Origin: Sphingomonas sp. ID1715
GTDB taxonomy: Bacteria; Pseudomonadota; Alphaproteobacteria; Sphingomonadales; Sphingomonadaceae
Assembly (NCBI RefSeq): GCF_013044515.1
Contig: NZ_JABEPR010000002.1
Coordinates: 310,001-374,000 of the forward strand
Length of the DNA: 64,000 nucleotides
Direction: 5' to 3'
Part shown: in pieces, positions 35,430 through 44,312 of the stretch
How the letters are laid out: every line of letters begins with the position of its first letter
Position numbering within the stretch: position 1 is the stretch's first letter
Notes under the pieces: model-generated
Databases searched by the model: none
Told to the model about the DNA's origin: nothing
Seen by the model: the letters and a program-made list of their open reading frames with translations, nothing else
Translations under genes and position numbers: made by a program

Positions 35430-35492
35430 TCAGATGACGCGACAGCGACAACAGCTGGTCTGGGCACGGCCGGAGAAAGGCAGCACACGCAT
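35430..35492 (-). CDS. Candidate Cys-rich leader peptide (20 residues)
   Basis: Starts at ATG 35492 after a very strong ribosome site (GAAGGAGA, spacing 5). The product MRVLPFSGRAQTSCCRCRVI has three Cys codons clustered (TGT TGT CGC TGT) just before the stop. The short length, strong initiation and clustered Cys codons are the marks of an attenuation or ribosome-stalling leader. The 61 bases to the next ATG contain a GC-rich hairpin next to its ribosome site. Not previously recognised by me. Confidence 0.5.
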   Translation of the reverse strand: MRVLPFSGRAQTSCCRCRVI

Positions 35493-35569
35493 AACGGTCT
35501 CCTTCGCTTTAGCCTTTGGTGACGCGGGGCAATCTGGGAATCAAAATCCGCGAGTCCGGCAGGACTGAA

Positions 35570-35596
35570 GCTTCTCTACTCAGCTGATTGAGAAGC
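35570..35596 (-). terminator. Hairpin downstream of tRNA-Asp
   Basis: GCTTCTC (35570-35576) pairs with GAGAAGC (35590-35596). It lies about 75 bases downstream of the minus-strand tRNA 3' end and upstream of the leader peptide. There is no T-run, and neighbouring AAGCTT copies allow alternative pairings. Possible tRNA transcript end or leader element. Confidence 0.3.
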
Positions 35597-35671
35597 AGCA
35601 AAGCAGGGAAGCTTTGGCTCAGGATAGCGACACTTTAGGCGGCTCCGCTCGACCGATCTCGGCAGCGGAAA

Positions 35672-35748
35672 TGGCGCGAGTGACGGGGCTCGAACCCGCG
35701 ACCTCCGGCGTGACAGGCCGGCGCTCTAACCGACTGAGCTACACCCGC
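35672..35748 (-). tRNA. tRNA-Asp (GTC)
   Basis: A 77-base cloverleaf with encoded CCA. Acceptor GCGGGTG pairs with CACTCGC (one G-T), the discriminator is G, the anticodon loop CTGTCAC gives GTC, and the T loop GGTTCGAGCC is canonical. Confidence 0.98.
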
Positions 35749-35797
35749 GCTTCGGTTGAGGCGCGCCGGTTAGGGGAGGCCCGGCACGCTGTCAACG

Positions 35798-36988
35798 CTA
35801 TTCGTCCGCCTCCTCATGCTCGCCGTGCCCGGCGACCAAAGTCCCCTCTTCGAACAGGAAGCCGGCAATGTCCGGCTTGCCCGCGGCGCTCGCCACGGTC
35901 TGGATGATGATGAGCAGCGGCACCGCCAGCAGAGCACCGGGCGTGCCCCACACCCAGCCCCAGAAACTGAGCGACAACAGGATCAGCAGCGGGTTGATGG
36001 TCAGGCGCTTGCCCAGGATGGCGGGGGTCACCGCATTGGCTTCGACGACGTGCAGGGCGATCTGGATGGCGGCCGGCAGCAGCGCCAGCCACACGTCGGA
36101 AAAGGTCATCAGCCCGCCCAGCCCGAGCAGGATCGCGGCGAGGAGCGGCCCGATATAGGGAACGTAGTTCAGCAGCGCGACGATGCCGCCCCACATCAGC
36201 GGCGAAGGCATGCCGATCAGCCACAGCGCGATCGCAACGAGCAGGCCGAGCGTCACGTTGATGAGCGTGATCGTGCCCAGATACGCCGAAGTCGAATCGA
36301 CGACATTCTGGATCACCCGGGCGGTGGCGAGCGCGCCGCCGAAGCTGCCGCGGCTGGTGATCGTCCGCTCCCTGAGCCGCGTCCAGCCGCACAGGAAGAA
36401 ATAGATGACCAGGATCGCGAAGAAGACCTGGATCGCCGCATGCGGCGCGGACGACACATAGTCCATGATCGAGCTCGGCGCCTCGACCGCCGAGGCCTGG
36501 GCGGCGGCGACGGGGCCGCTCGCCAGCATCTGCACCGTGTCGTCGACGAACTTCTGCAGGTTGGAATAAAAGTCGATCAGCGGGGCGAGATTGGCCTGGA
36601 TCTGCGGAATGCGCTCGGGAAGCGCGGTGAACCACTCCGTCGCCGGCACCACGATCGAGGCAAGCGCGGCATTGGCGATCACCAGAAAGACGAACAGGCA
36701 CAGGAATGCTGCGAGGCCGGACGGCACGCGCCGCCGCTCCAGCCATTCGAGCAAGGGCACCAGCGCGATCGCGATCACCATTGCGGCGGTCACCGGCAGG
36801 AAGAACTCGGCGCCGGCGCGAAGGGCAAAGGGGAGACCCAGCAGCAGCCCGATGCTCGCCACCAGCACCAGGCCGGCGAGCAGCCGGTTGCGCTGATATT
36901 CGAGCGTCGGCTCGGGCGGGCGGCGCAGACGATCGAGCGGCACCGGCTCCGGCCGCCGTTCGATCCGCTCCGATTGTTCCGCACGCAT
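35798..36988 (-). CDS. AI-2E family transporter (PF01594 type)
   Basis: Membrane protein of 396 residues with about eight helices in the AI-2E/PerM pattern: paired N-terminal helices (LLAGLVLVASIGLLLGLPFA), a long periplasmic middle region, then LINVTLGLLVAIALWLIG, NYVPYIGPLLAAI and AVTPAILGKRLTINPLLILL. Despite the name most members export unknown solutes. ATG 36988 is used; the longer upstream frame runs through a palindromic repeat and is not coding. Confidence 0.92.
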   Translation of the reverse strand: MRAEQSERIERRPEPVPLDRLRRPPEPTLEYQRNRLLAGLVLVASIGLLLGLPFALRAGAEFFLPVTAAMVIAIALVPLLEWLERRRVPSGLAAFLCLFVFLVIANAALASIVVPATEWFTALPERIPQIQANLAPLIDFYSNLQKFVDDTVQMLASGPVAAAQASAVEAPSSIMDYVSSAPHAAIQVFFAILVIYFFLCGWTRLRERTITSRGSFGGALATARVIQNVVDSTSAYLGTITLINVTLGLLVAIALWLIGMPSPLMWGGIVALLNYVPYIGPLLAAILLGLGGLMTFSDVWLALLPAAIQIALHVVEANAVTPAILGKRLTINPLLILLSLSFWGWVWGTPGALLAVPLLIIIQTVASAAGKPDIAGFLFEEGTLVAGHGEHEEADE

Positions 36989-37010
36989 GAGCCGGTTATG
37001 CGCACTTATT

Positions 37011-37148
37011 CCTCCCCTCGCTAGAGGGGAGGGGGACCAAGCGCAGCTTGGTGGAGGGGCCGAAGCGAAGCGGAGGGTTGCGTTCGTCGCTGACGCGACG
37101 CCCCTCCACCGCCTGCGGCGGTCCCCCTCCCCAGCATGCTGGGGGAGG
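37011..37148. repeat. Composite palindromic repeat upstream of glpK
   Basis: About 138 bases of nested inverted repeats: CCTCCCCTCGCTAGAGGGGAGG, an ACCAAGCGCAGCTTGGT hairpin, GGAGGGGC...GCCCCTCC arms, and CCGCCTGCGGCGG. The far end (GGGGGAGGA, 37140-37148) is the ribosome-binding site of glpK. It lies between divergent genes, so the glpK promoter must lie within or before it. Confidence 0.8.
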
Positions 37149-37157
37149 ATTACGTCT

Positions 37158-38621
37158 ATGCCCGAAACCATTCTCGTCATCGACGAAGGCACCACCTCGA
37201 CCCGCGGGATGCTGTTCGCCCTCGACGGTCGCTGCCTCGGCTCGGCGCAGCGGGAGCTGACGCAGCATTATCCGGCGCCAGGTCTTGTCGAGCACGACGC
37301 GGCAGAGATCTGGGAGCGGACGCTCGCCTGCACGCGCGAGATGATCGACAAGGCCGGCGGGGCGGAGCGGATCGCGGCGATCGGCATCACCAACCAGCGC
37401 GAGACGATCGTCTTCTGGGACAAGACGACCGGCGAACCTCTCTCGCCCGCGATCGTCTGGCAGGACCGCCGCACTGCCGAGCGCTGCGCCGCGCTCAAGG
37501 AGCAAGGCCATGAAGCGGCGGTGCAGGCCAAGACCGGACTGCTGCTCGATCCCTATTTCTCCGCATCGAAGATCGGCTGGGCACTGGAGCATTGGCCGCA
37601 ACTGAAGGACGCCGGCGATCGGCTGGCCGTCGGCACTGTCGAGTCGTGGCTGGTCTGGAAGCTCACCGGCGGTCTGCACGTCACCGACGCCACCAACGCC
37701 AGCCGCACGGCATTGATGGCCATCGGCAGCGGCGGCTGGGACGACGGGCTGCTCGCGCTCTTCGGAGTGCCGCGCGCGATCCTGCCCGAGATCGTCGATT
37801 GCGCGGGGCGCTTCGGCGAGACCCGGCTGTTCGGCGCGCCGATCCCGATCTGCGGGCTGGCCGGCGACCAGCAGGCGGCGACGATCGGCCAGGCCTGCCT
37901 TTCGCCCGGCGACACCAAGGCGACCTATGGCACCGGCGCGTTCGTGCTGACCGCGACGGGCACCACATTGCCCACATCGCGGCACCGACTGCTCGCCACG
38001 GTCGCCTGGCAGCTGGGTGGGCAGCGCCACTATGCGCTGGAAGGCAGCGTGTTCGTCGCCGGCAGCCTGATCAAATGGCTGCGCGACGATCTCGGCCTGC
38101 TCGCCAGCGCCGCCGAAAGCGAGGCGGTCGCCCGGTCCGTGCCGGACAATGGCGGCGTGTATCTGGTACCCGCCCTGTCCGGCCTGGGCGCACCCTGGTG
38201 GCGGCCCGACGCGCGGGCGGCGATCACCGGTCTGAGCTTTTCGGCCGGCCGCGCGCATGTCGTCCGCGCGGCGCTGGAGGCGCAGGCCCTGCAGACGCAT
38301 GATCTGAAGACCGCCTTTGCCGGCGATGGCTGCGACTGGACTCGCCTGCGGATCGATGGCGGCATGGCGGCGAACGACTGGCTCGCCCAGGACCTCGCCG
38401 ACATGCTCGGCGTCACGGTCGAACGCCCCGCCTTTGTCGAGACCACCGCGATGGGCGCGGCCATGCTCGCGGGCGTCGGAGCGGGCCTGTTCGGCTCGCT
38501 CGAAGAGGCGGCGAAGATGCGGGGCGAGCTCCGCACGTTCGAACCACGGCTCGACGCTGCGGCACGGCAGCATCGCCTCGACGGCTGGGCCAAAGCCGTA
38601 GCGTCGGTGCTCGGCGGCTGA
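37158..38621 (+). CDS. glpK: Glycerol kinase
   Basis: FGGY-family kinase of 487 residues making glycerol-3-phosphate. Seen are DEGTTSTRGMLFA near residue 9, GITNQRETIVFWDK, IVWQDRRT, the GTGAF nucleotide loop, VYLVPALSGLGAPWW and IDGGMAANDWLAQDLADML. ATG 37158 uses the GGGGGAGGA at the end of the upstream repeat. glpF and glpD are not adjacent. It is followed 65 bases later by zwf. Confidence 0.96.
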   Translation: MPETILVIDEGTTSTRGMLFALDGRCLGSAQRELTQHYPAPGLVEHDAAEIWERTLACTREMIDKAGGAERIAAIGITNQRETIVFWDKTTGEPLSPAIVWQDRRTAERCAALKEQGHEAAVQAKTGLLLDPYFSASKIGWALEHWPQLKDAGDRLAVGTVESWLVWKLTGGLHVTDATNASRTALMAIGSGGWDDGLLALFGVPRAILPEIVDCAGRFGETRLFGAPIPICGLAGDQQAATIGQACLSPGDTKATYGTGAFVLTATGTTLPTSRHRLLATVAWQLGGQRHYALEGSVFVAGSLIKWLRDDLGLLASAAESEAVARSVPDNGGVYLVPALSGLGAPWWRPDARAAITGLSFSAGRAHVVRAALEAQALQTHDLKTAFAGDGCDWTRLRIDGGMAANDWLAQDLADMLGVTVERPAFVETTAMGAAMLAGVGAGLFGSLEEAAKMRGELRTFEPRLDAAARQHRLDGWAKAVASVLGG

Positions 38622-38686
38622 AACACGTCCGCGGTTGACCCTCCGCGCCCCTGCTCTAGGGAAGCGCGCGGAACGGGGAGACAGCA

Positions 38687-40138
38687 GTGGCCGGACCGCA
38701 TCAGACGATCATCATCTTCGGCGCGACGGGCGACCTTGCCCATCGCATGCTCTTTCCGTCGCTCTACAATCTCTTCGTCGACCGGCTGCTGCCCGACGAT
38801 GTGCTGATCATCGGCTCCGGCCGCAGCGAGATGGACGATGAGGCGTTCCGCGCCTCCATCGACCTGCAGAAGTCGCTGCCGGCAGAGCGTTATGATGCGG
38901 AGGCCGCCGCCGAGTTCCTGAAGCGCGTCCGCTATTCGGCCGTCGGCGGGAAGGAAGAGGAGTTCGCGCGTCTCCGTTCGCTGGTCGGCGACCGGATGGA
39001 GCGCGGCGTATCTATCTATCTCTCCACCCCGCCCTCGCTGTTCGCGCCGATGGTGGAAGGGCTCGGCCGCGCCGGCCTTTCGGGTCCCACGGTGCGGGTC
39101 GCGATGGAAAAGCCGATCGGCCAGGACCTCGCGTCGTCCCGGCAGGTCAATGACGCGGTGAACGGCGTGTTCGACGAAGAGCGCGTGTTTCGCGTCGATC
39201 ACTATCTGGGCAAGGAGACGGTGCAGAACCTGCTCGTGCTCCGCTTCGGCAACATGCTCTTCGAGCCGCTGTGGAACGCAACCGCGATCGAGCATGTGCA
39301 GATCACGGTCGCGGAGACCGTGGGGCTCGAAGGCCGCGTCTCCTATTATGACGGCGTCGGCGCGCTGAAGGACATGGTGCAGAACCATATGCTGCAGCTG
39401 CTGGCGCTGGTCGCGATGGAGCCGCCGGCCTCGATGGCGCCGGCAGCGGTGCGCGATGAAAAGGTGAAGGTCATCCGTTCGCTCCGCCCGATGACGCCGG
39501 AGACGGTCGCGAGCTTGAGCGTGCGCGGCCAATATGGCGCCGGCGCGGTCGGCGGGCAGCCGGTGCGCGGCTATGCGGACGAGCTCGGCAAGGCGTCGGG
39601 CACCGAGACGTTCGTGGCCTTGAAGGCGCAGATCGACAATTGGCGCTGGGCGGGCGTGCCCTTCTACCTCCGCACCGGCAAGCGGATGCCGGAGCGGAGT
39701 TCGGAGATCCTGATCCAGTTCCGGGGGGTGCCGCATTCGATCTTCGGGCGGAAGGGCAAGGGGCTCGACCCCAATACGATGCTGATCCGCATCCAGCCGC
39801 AGGAGAATATCCAGCTGCAGGTGATGGCGAAGCAGCCCGGCCTCGACCGCCAGGGCATCGACCTGCGCGAAGTCGCGCTCGACGTGTCGCTGTCCACCGA
39901 AGCGGCCGGCCAGCGCCGCCGCATCGCCTATGAGCGGCTCCTCCTTGATTTGATCGAGGGCGACCCGACCTTGTTCGTGCGGCGCGACGAAGTGGAAGCG
40001 GCCTGGACGTGGATCGACTCCATACGCCAGGCCTGGGACCAGGCCGGGGTGGAGGTGAAACCCTATACCGCCGGCACCTGGGGGCCTTCCGCGGCGATCG
40101 CGCTGATCGAACGGGATGGCGCGAGCTGGCATGAATAG
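38687..40138 (+). CDS. zwf: Glucose-6-phosphate 1-dehydrogenase
   Basis: A protein of 483 residues oxidising glucose-6-phosphate to 6-phosphogluconolactone with NAD(P)+. The N-terminal dinucleotide motif FGATGDLAHRML, EKPIGQDL and the substrate-binding RVDHYLGKETVQN are diagnostic. GTG 38687 follows GGGGAG. It is followed by edd; pgl, which often lies between these genes in sphingomonads, is missing, and only a palindromic repeat separates them. Confidence 0.97.
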   Translation: MAGPHQTIIIFGATGDLAHRMLFPSLYNLFVDRLLPDDVLIIGSGRSEMDDEAFRASIDLQKSLPAERYDAEAAAEFLKRVRYSAVGGKEEEFARLRSLVGDRMERGVSIYLSTPPSLFAPMVEGLGRAGLSGPTVRVAMEKPIGQDLASSRQVNDAVNGVFDEERVFRVDHYLGKETVQNLLVLRFGNMLFEPLWNATAIEHVQITVAETVGLEGRVSYYDGVGALKDMVQNHMLQLLALVAMEPPASMAPAAVRDEKVKVIRSLRPMTPETVASLSVRGQYGAGAVGGQPVRGYADELGKASGTETFVALKAQIDNWRWAGVPFYLRTGKRMPERSSEILIQFRGVPHSIFGRKGKGLDPNTMLIRIQPQENIQLQVMAKQPGLDRQGIDLREVALDVSLSTEAAGQRRRIAYERLLLDLIEGDPTLFVRRDEVEAAWTWIDSIRQAWDQAGVEVKPYTAGTWGPSAAIALIERDGASWHE

Positions 40139-40139
40139 T

Positions 40140-40250
40140 CCTTCGAGACGGGTCTTCGCCAAGCTCAGCCCCTCCTCAGGATGAGCGGATTATTTTCAGG
40201 TCGCTCATCCTGAGGAGCCGTTGAGCGAAGCCGAAACGGCGTCTCGAAGG
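40140..40250. repeat. Long palindromic repeat, type B, between zwf and edd
   Basis: A 111-base inverted repeat with ends CCTTCGAGACG and CGTCTCGAAGG and inner CTCATCCTGAGGAG parts. It is a near copy of the element between fabF and mltG. It begins 2 bases after the zwf stop and ends 14 bases before the edd GTG; its last bases (AAGG) merge with the edd ribosome site. Confidence 0.9.
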
Positions 40251-40264
40251 AGCAGGAGTTCAGA

Positions 40265-42142
40265 GTGCCCAATCTCCACCCCGCCATCGCCCGCGTCACC
40301 GACCGCATCATCGAGCGCTCGCGCCCGACCCGTGCCGCCTATCTGGACTTGATCGACCGTCAGCGCGAAGCGGGCACCAACCGCAATGTGCTCAGCTGCG
40401 GCAATCTCGCGCACGCCTTTGCTGCGGCCGAGGAGGACAAGCCGGCGATCCGATCGGGCCGGGCGATGAACATCGGCATCGTCACGTCGTACAACGACAT
40501 GCTGTCCGCCCATCAGCCCTACGGACGCTATCCCGAGCAGATCAAGATCTTCGCCCGCGAGCGCGGCGCGACGGCGCAGGTGGCGGGCGGCGTGCCCGCC
40601 ATGTGCGATGGCGTGACGCAGGGTCAGGCAGGCATGGAGCTGTCGCTGTTCAGCCGCGACACGATCGCGCTCTCGACCGCGGTCGCGCTCAGCCATGCGA
40701 TGTTCGAGGGCGCGCTGCTGCTCGGCATTTGCGACAAGATCGTGCCCGGCCTGCTGATCGGCGCGCTGCGCTTCGGGCATCTGCCGACCATCCTCGTGCC
40801 GGGCGGACCGATGGGCTCGGGCATTCCGAACAAGGAAAAGGCGCGCATCCGCCAGCTCTATGCCGAGGGCAAGGCGTCGAAAGAGGAACTGCTCGAGGCG
40901 GAATCTGCCAGCTATCACTCGCCCGGCACCTGCACCTTCTACGGCACCGCCAACTCCAACCAGATGATGATGGAGGTGATGGGCCTGCACGTCCCCAATG
41001 CGGCGTTCGCCAACCCGGGCACCAAGCTGCGCCAGGAACTGACCCGCGCCGCCGTGCATCGGATCACCGAGATCGGCTGGGGCGGCAACGACTATCGCCC
41101 GCTCGGCCGCGTCGTGGACGAGAAAGCGATCGTCAACGCCTGTGTCGGGCTGATGGCAACGGGCGGCTCGACCAACCACGCGATCCACTTGCCGGCGATC
41201 GCGCGCGCGGCGGGGATCGTGATCGACTGGCAGGATTTCGAGGAGATTTCCGAGGCCGTTCCCCTGCTCGCCCGCGTCTATCCCAACGGCTCCGGCGACG
41301 TGAACGACTTCCGCGAGGCGGGCGGCATGCCGTTCGTGATCCGCGAGCTGCTCGATGCCGGGCTGCTGCACGGCGACGTGATGACGGTGTCGGCGGGGGG
41401 CATGGAAGGTTATCGGAAGGAGCCAGTCCTAGAGCAGTTCCCCGGCGAAAGCCGGGGCCCAGAGTCCAGCGCAGCTGGACCCCGGCTTTCGCCGGGGATC
41501 AAATGGGTGGACGCTCCGCGCGAGACCCGCGACCCGACCATGCTCCGGCCGGTCGCCGACGCCTTTCAGCCGACCGGCGGCATGAAGCTGCTGTCCGGCA
41601 ATCTCGGCCGTGCGATCATCAAGACCAGTGCGGTCGATCCCGAGCGGCGCGTGATCGAGGCGCCGGCACGCGTGTTCGACGATCAGGACCAGGTGCTCGC
41701 CGCCTTCAAGGCGGGCGAGCTGGAGCGCGATGTCGTCGTGATCGTCCGCTTCCAGGGACCGGCCGCGAACGGCATGCCGGAGCTGCACAAGCTTACCCCT
41801 GCTCTCGGCGTGCTGCAGGATCGCGGCTTCAAGGTCGCGCTGGTGACCGATGGCCGCATGTCGGGCGCGAGCGGCAAGGTGCCGGCCGCGATCCACCTCT
41901 ACCCCGAAGCGTTGCACGGCGGGCCGATCGCCCGCGTCGCCGATGGCGACCTGGTGCGCGTCGATGCGGTCGCCGGCACGATCGCGGTGCTGACGCCGGG
42001 TTTCGCCGATCGCCCCGTAGTGACCGCACCCGGTTATCAGACAGGTCTCGGACGCGAGCTGTTCAGCTTGTTTCAAGGTGCGGCCGACGATGCGGAGCGC
42101 GGCGCCTCGCCGATCCTCGCCGCCATGGAGGCGCGGGGCTGA
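40265..42142 (+). CDS. edd: Phosphogluconate dehydratase with repeat-encoded insert
   Basis: IlvD/Edd-family [4Fe-4S] dehydratase of 625 residues converting 6-phosphogluconate to KDPG. Motifs include [84 protein letters not shown] and [16 protein letters not shown]. Residues about 392-411 are encoded by a perfect palindromic repeat that keeps the frame; family members have a variable loop here ahead of the LSGNLGRA motif. GTG 40265 follows AGGAGCAGGAG. It forms the Entner-Doudoroff pair with zwf. Confidence 0.97.
   Translation: MPNLHPAIARVTDRIIERSRPTRAAYLDLIDRQREAGTNRNVLSCGNLAHAFAAAEEDKPAIRSGRAMNIGIVTSYNDMLSAHQPYGRYPEQIKIFARERGATAQVAGGVPAMCDGVTQGQAGMELSLFSRDTIALSTAVALSHAMFEGALLLGICDKIVPGLLIGALRFGHLPTILVPGGPMGSGIPNKEKARIRQLYAEGKASKEELLEAESASYHSPGTCTFYGTANSNQMMMEVMGLHVPNAAFANPGTKLRQELTRAAVHRITEIGWGGNDYRPLGRVVDEKAIVNACVGLMATGGSTNHAIHLPAIARAAGIVIDWQDFEEISEAVPLLARVYPNGSGDVNDFREAGGMPFVIRELLDAGLLHGDVMTVSAGGMEGYRKEPVLEQFPGESRGPESSAAGPRLSPGIKWVDAPRETRDPTMLRPVADAFQPTGGMKLLSGNLGRAIIKTSAVDPERRVIEAPARVFDDQDQVLAAFKAGELERDVVVIVRFQGPAANGMPELHKLTPALGVLQDRGFKVALVTDGRMSGASGKVPAAIHLYPEALHGGPIARVADGDLVRVDAVAGTIAVLTPGFADRPVVTAPGYQTGLGRELFSLFQGAADDAERGASPILAAMEARG
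41440..41497. repeat. Palindromic repeat (type A) in frame inside edd
   Basis: Perfect 18-base arms (41440-41457 and 41480-41497) share the CCCCGGCGAAAGCCGGGG core with the repeat at 1872; the inner GTCCAG/CTGGAC also pairs. It is read through without a stop as a Pro/Gly/Ser-rich loop of about 20 residues. This element normally sits between genes. Confidence 0.93.
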
Positions 42143-42176
42143 TCGACGGAGCGCCGGTCATGCACGACCAGCTGCG

Positions 42177-42193
42177 TTGATATATTGTAACAT
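42177..42193. promoter_or_regulatory. Zur-like operator before the TonB receptor gene
   Basis: TTGATATATTGTAACAT matches 14 of 17 positions of the enterobacterial Zur consensus core (ATGTTATAWTATAACAT) as I recall it. It lies 36 bases before the receptor GTG start. A zinc-responsive repressor here would fit a ZnuD-type receptor. The match was done by eye. Confidence 0.5.
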
Positions 42194-42229
42194 GCCCGCT
42201 AACAGCGCGGCATGCTCCCGGAGTTTCCT

Positions 42230-44290
42230 GTGCCCCGTTTCACCTATCTCGCCGGCGTCGCGCTGGCCGCTTTGACGCCTTCACCGCTGCTCGCCGAGGC
42301 CGCGGGCGCACCGCCGGGTGACTATCACGAGCCGGTGCCGCAGGACATCGTCGTCACCGCGCCGTTCGAACGCAACCGCGCCGACGTGCTGTCGCCGATC
42401 ACCGTGCTGAGCGGCACCGACCTGGCGCGCGAGGTCCGTTCGACGATCGGCGAGACCTTGCAGCGGCAGCCTGGCGTGTCCTCTACCTCGTTCGGCCCGA
42501 ACGCCTCGCGTCCGATCCTGCGCGGCTTCCAGGGCGACCGTATCCGTATCCTGACGGACGGCATCGGCAGCTTCGACGTGTCGAACACCAGCGTCGACCA
42601 TCCGGTCGTCATCAACCCGTTGCTCGCGGACCGCATCGAAGTGCTGCGCGGTCCGGCGTCACTGCAATATGGCTCGTCGGCAATCGGCGGCGTGGTCAAT
42701 GTGCTCGACAAGCGTATCCCGCGCGCGATCCCGGACGAGTCCGTGCACGTCGATATGATCGGCACCTACAGCTCGGCGTCCGACCAATGGTTCGGATCCG
42801 GCGCGGCCGACCTGCCTGTCTCCGACACCGTCGTGCTTCATGTCGACGGCAGCTATCTCGACGGCGACGACTTGCGGATCGGCGGCCATGTCCTGTCGCC
42901 GACGGCACGTGCCGCAGCGCTGGCGAGCGCCAATCCCGAGGTGCGTGCGCTGGCCGACCTGAAGGACCGGCTGCCCAACTCTGCTGCGCGCACCTGGGAC
43001 ATTGCCGGCGGTGCATCGGTCATCACCGACGGCGGGCAGCTGGGCTTTGCCGTCAGCCATTATGACAGCCTTTACGGCATCCCGCCCCGCTTCGACCTGA
43101 CCACCGGTGAAGGCGAGGCCCCTCGCCTCGACGTCAAGCAGACTCGCGTCGATGCGCGCGCGGAACTCGACCTCGGCACCGATCTGTTCGAGAAGCTGCG
43201 CTGGCGCTTCGGCTATGCGGACTACAAGCACGCCGAGCTGGAAGAAGACGGCGCGGTCGGCACCCAGTTCTTCAACAAGGGGCTCGAAAGCCGGCTCGAA
43301 CTCGCCCAAGCCAAACGCGGCATCTGGCAAGGCGCGATCGGCGGCCAGCTGCTGATCCGCGACTTCAACGTGATCGGCGAAGAAGCGTTCGTCCCGAAGA
43401 ACGAGACGGTGCAATATGGCCTGTTCACCCTGCAGACGCTCGATTGGGGCAAGCTGAAGGCGGAGTTCGGCGGCCGCGTCGAGCGCACCGACGTGTCGTC
43501 CAACCCCATCGATGTGTCGCGACGCTTCACCACCTATTCCGGCTCGGCCGGGGCGAGCTACGAATTCCTTCCCGGCTGGCGCTTCGGCGCGAACGTCTCG
43601 CATACGGAGCGTGCACCGTCAGCCGAGGAGTTGTTCGCGAACGGCCCGCATGCCGGCACTCAGGCCTTCGAGACCGGCAATCCGAACTTCCGCAAGGAAC
43701 GGAGCTTCGGTCTCGAAGGAACGCTGAGAGGCAGCGGCCGTGGCTTCGTCGTCGAGCTGTCCGGCTATTACAACAGGTTCAACAACTATATCTTCGACCG
43801 CCAGACGGGCGAGGTCGAAGACGGCTTGCCGGTATTCCAGGGCATGCAGGCCGACGCGCGCTATTACGGCTTCGAGGCGCAGGCGACGGTGACGCTCGCC
43901 CGCTTCGGCGACTGGAAGGTCGAGGCGGACGGCCTGGCCGACTATGTCCACGCGACCATCCCCGGCGTGGGGCCGGTGCCGCGCATTCCGCCGCTGCGTC
44001 TGCTGGGCGGGCTCAACGCGACCAGCGGCCTGCTCGATGCACGCGTGGAGGTGGAGCACAGTTTCGACCAGAACCGTGTCGCGCCGCTCGAAACGCCGAC
44101 GCCCGGCTATACGATGGTCAATGCGAGCTTCGGGGTGCGGCCGTTCGGCGAAGGCCGCAACAAGCCGGAACTCCTGGTGTCGGCCAACAACATCTTCGAC
44201 GTCGACGCCCGCCGCCATGCCAGCTTCCTCAAGGATTTCGCGCCGCTTGCGGGGCGCGACATCCGGGTAACGCTGAAGGCTTCGTTCTAG
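42230..44290 (+). CDS. TonB-dependent receptor, ZnuD-like
   Basis: Outer-membrane receptor of 686 residues. The signal peptide (MPRFTYLAGVALAALTPSPLLA) is followed by a TonB-box-like DIVVTAP, a plug domain with TIGETLQRQPGVSS, RPILRGFQGDRI, VLRGPASLQYGSSAIGGVVN, then a beta-barrel ending in F (VTLKASF). The VPRIPPLRLLGGL stretch and overall length resemble zinc receptor ZnuD, and a Zur-like box lies upstream, so zinc uptake is the best guess. GTG 42230 (with CCGGAG) is preferred to ATG 42212, which would spoil the signal peptide n-region. Confidence 0.9.
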   Translation: MPRFTYLAGVALAALTPSPLLAEAAGAPPGDYHEPVPQDIVVTAPFERNRADVLSPITVLSGTDLAREVRSTIGETLQRQPGVSSTSFGPNASRPILRGFQGDRIRILTDGIGSFDVSNTSVDHPVVINPLLADRIEVLRGPASLQYGSSAIGGVVNVLDKRIPRAIPDESVHVDMIGTYSSASDQWFGSGAADLPVSDTVVLHVDGSYLDGDDLRIGGHVLSPTARAAALASANPEVRALADLKDRLPNSAARTWDIAGGASVITDGGQLGFAVSHYDSLYGIPPRFDLTTGEGEAPRLDVKQTRVDARAELDLGTDLFEKLRWRFGYADYKHAELEEDGAVGTQFFNKGLESRLELAQAKRGIWQGAIGGQLLIRDFNVIGEEAFVPKNETVQYGLFTLQTLDWGKLKAEFGGRVERTDVSSNPIDVSRRFTTYSGSAGASYEFLPGWRFGANVSHTERAPSAEELFANGPHAGTQAFETGNPNFRKERSFGLEGTLRGSGRGFVVELSGYYNRFNNYIFDRQTGEVEDGLPVFQGMQADARYYGFEAQATVTLARFGDWKVEADGLADYVHATIPGVGPVPRIPPLRLLGGLNATSGLLDARVEVEHSFDQNRVAPLETPTPGYTMVNASFGVRPFGEGRNKPELLVSANNIFDVDARRHASFLKDFAPLAGRDIRVTLKASF

Positions 44291-44312
44291 ACTTGGTGGG
44301 GGGCCATCCGGC

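Noticed and set aside
35614-35907. Plus-strand open frame across the tRNA-Asp region
   Set aside because: It reads through the antisense of a tRNA and into the 3' end of the AI-2E gene; the peptide ARVTGLEPATSGVTG is the usual tRNA-derived artefact.
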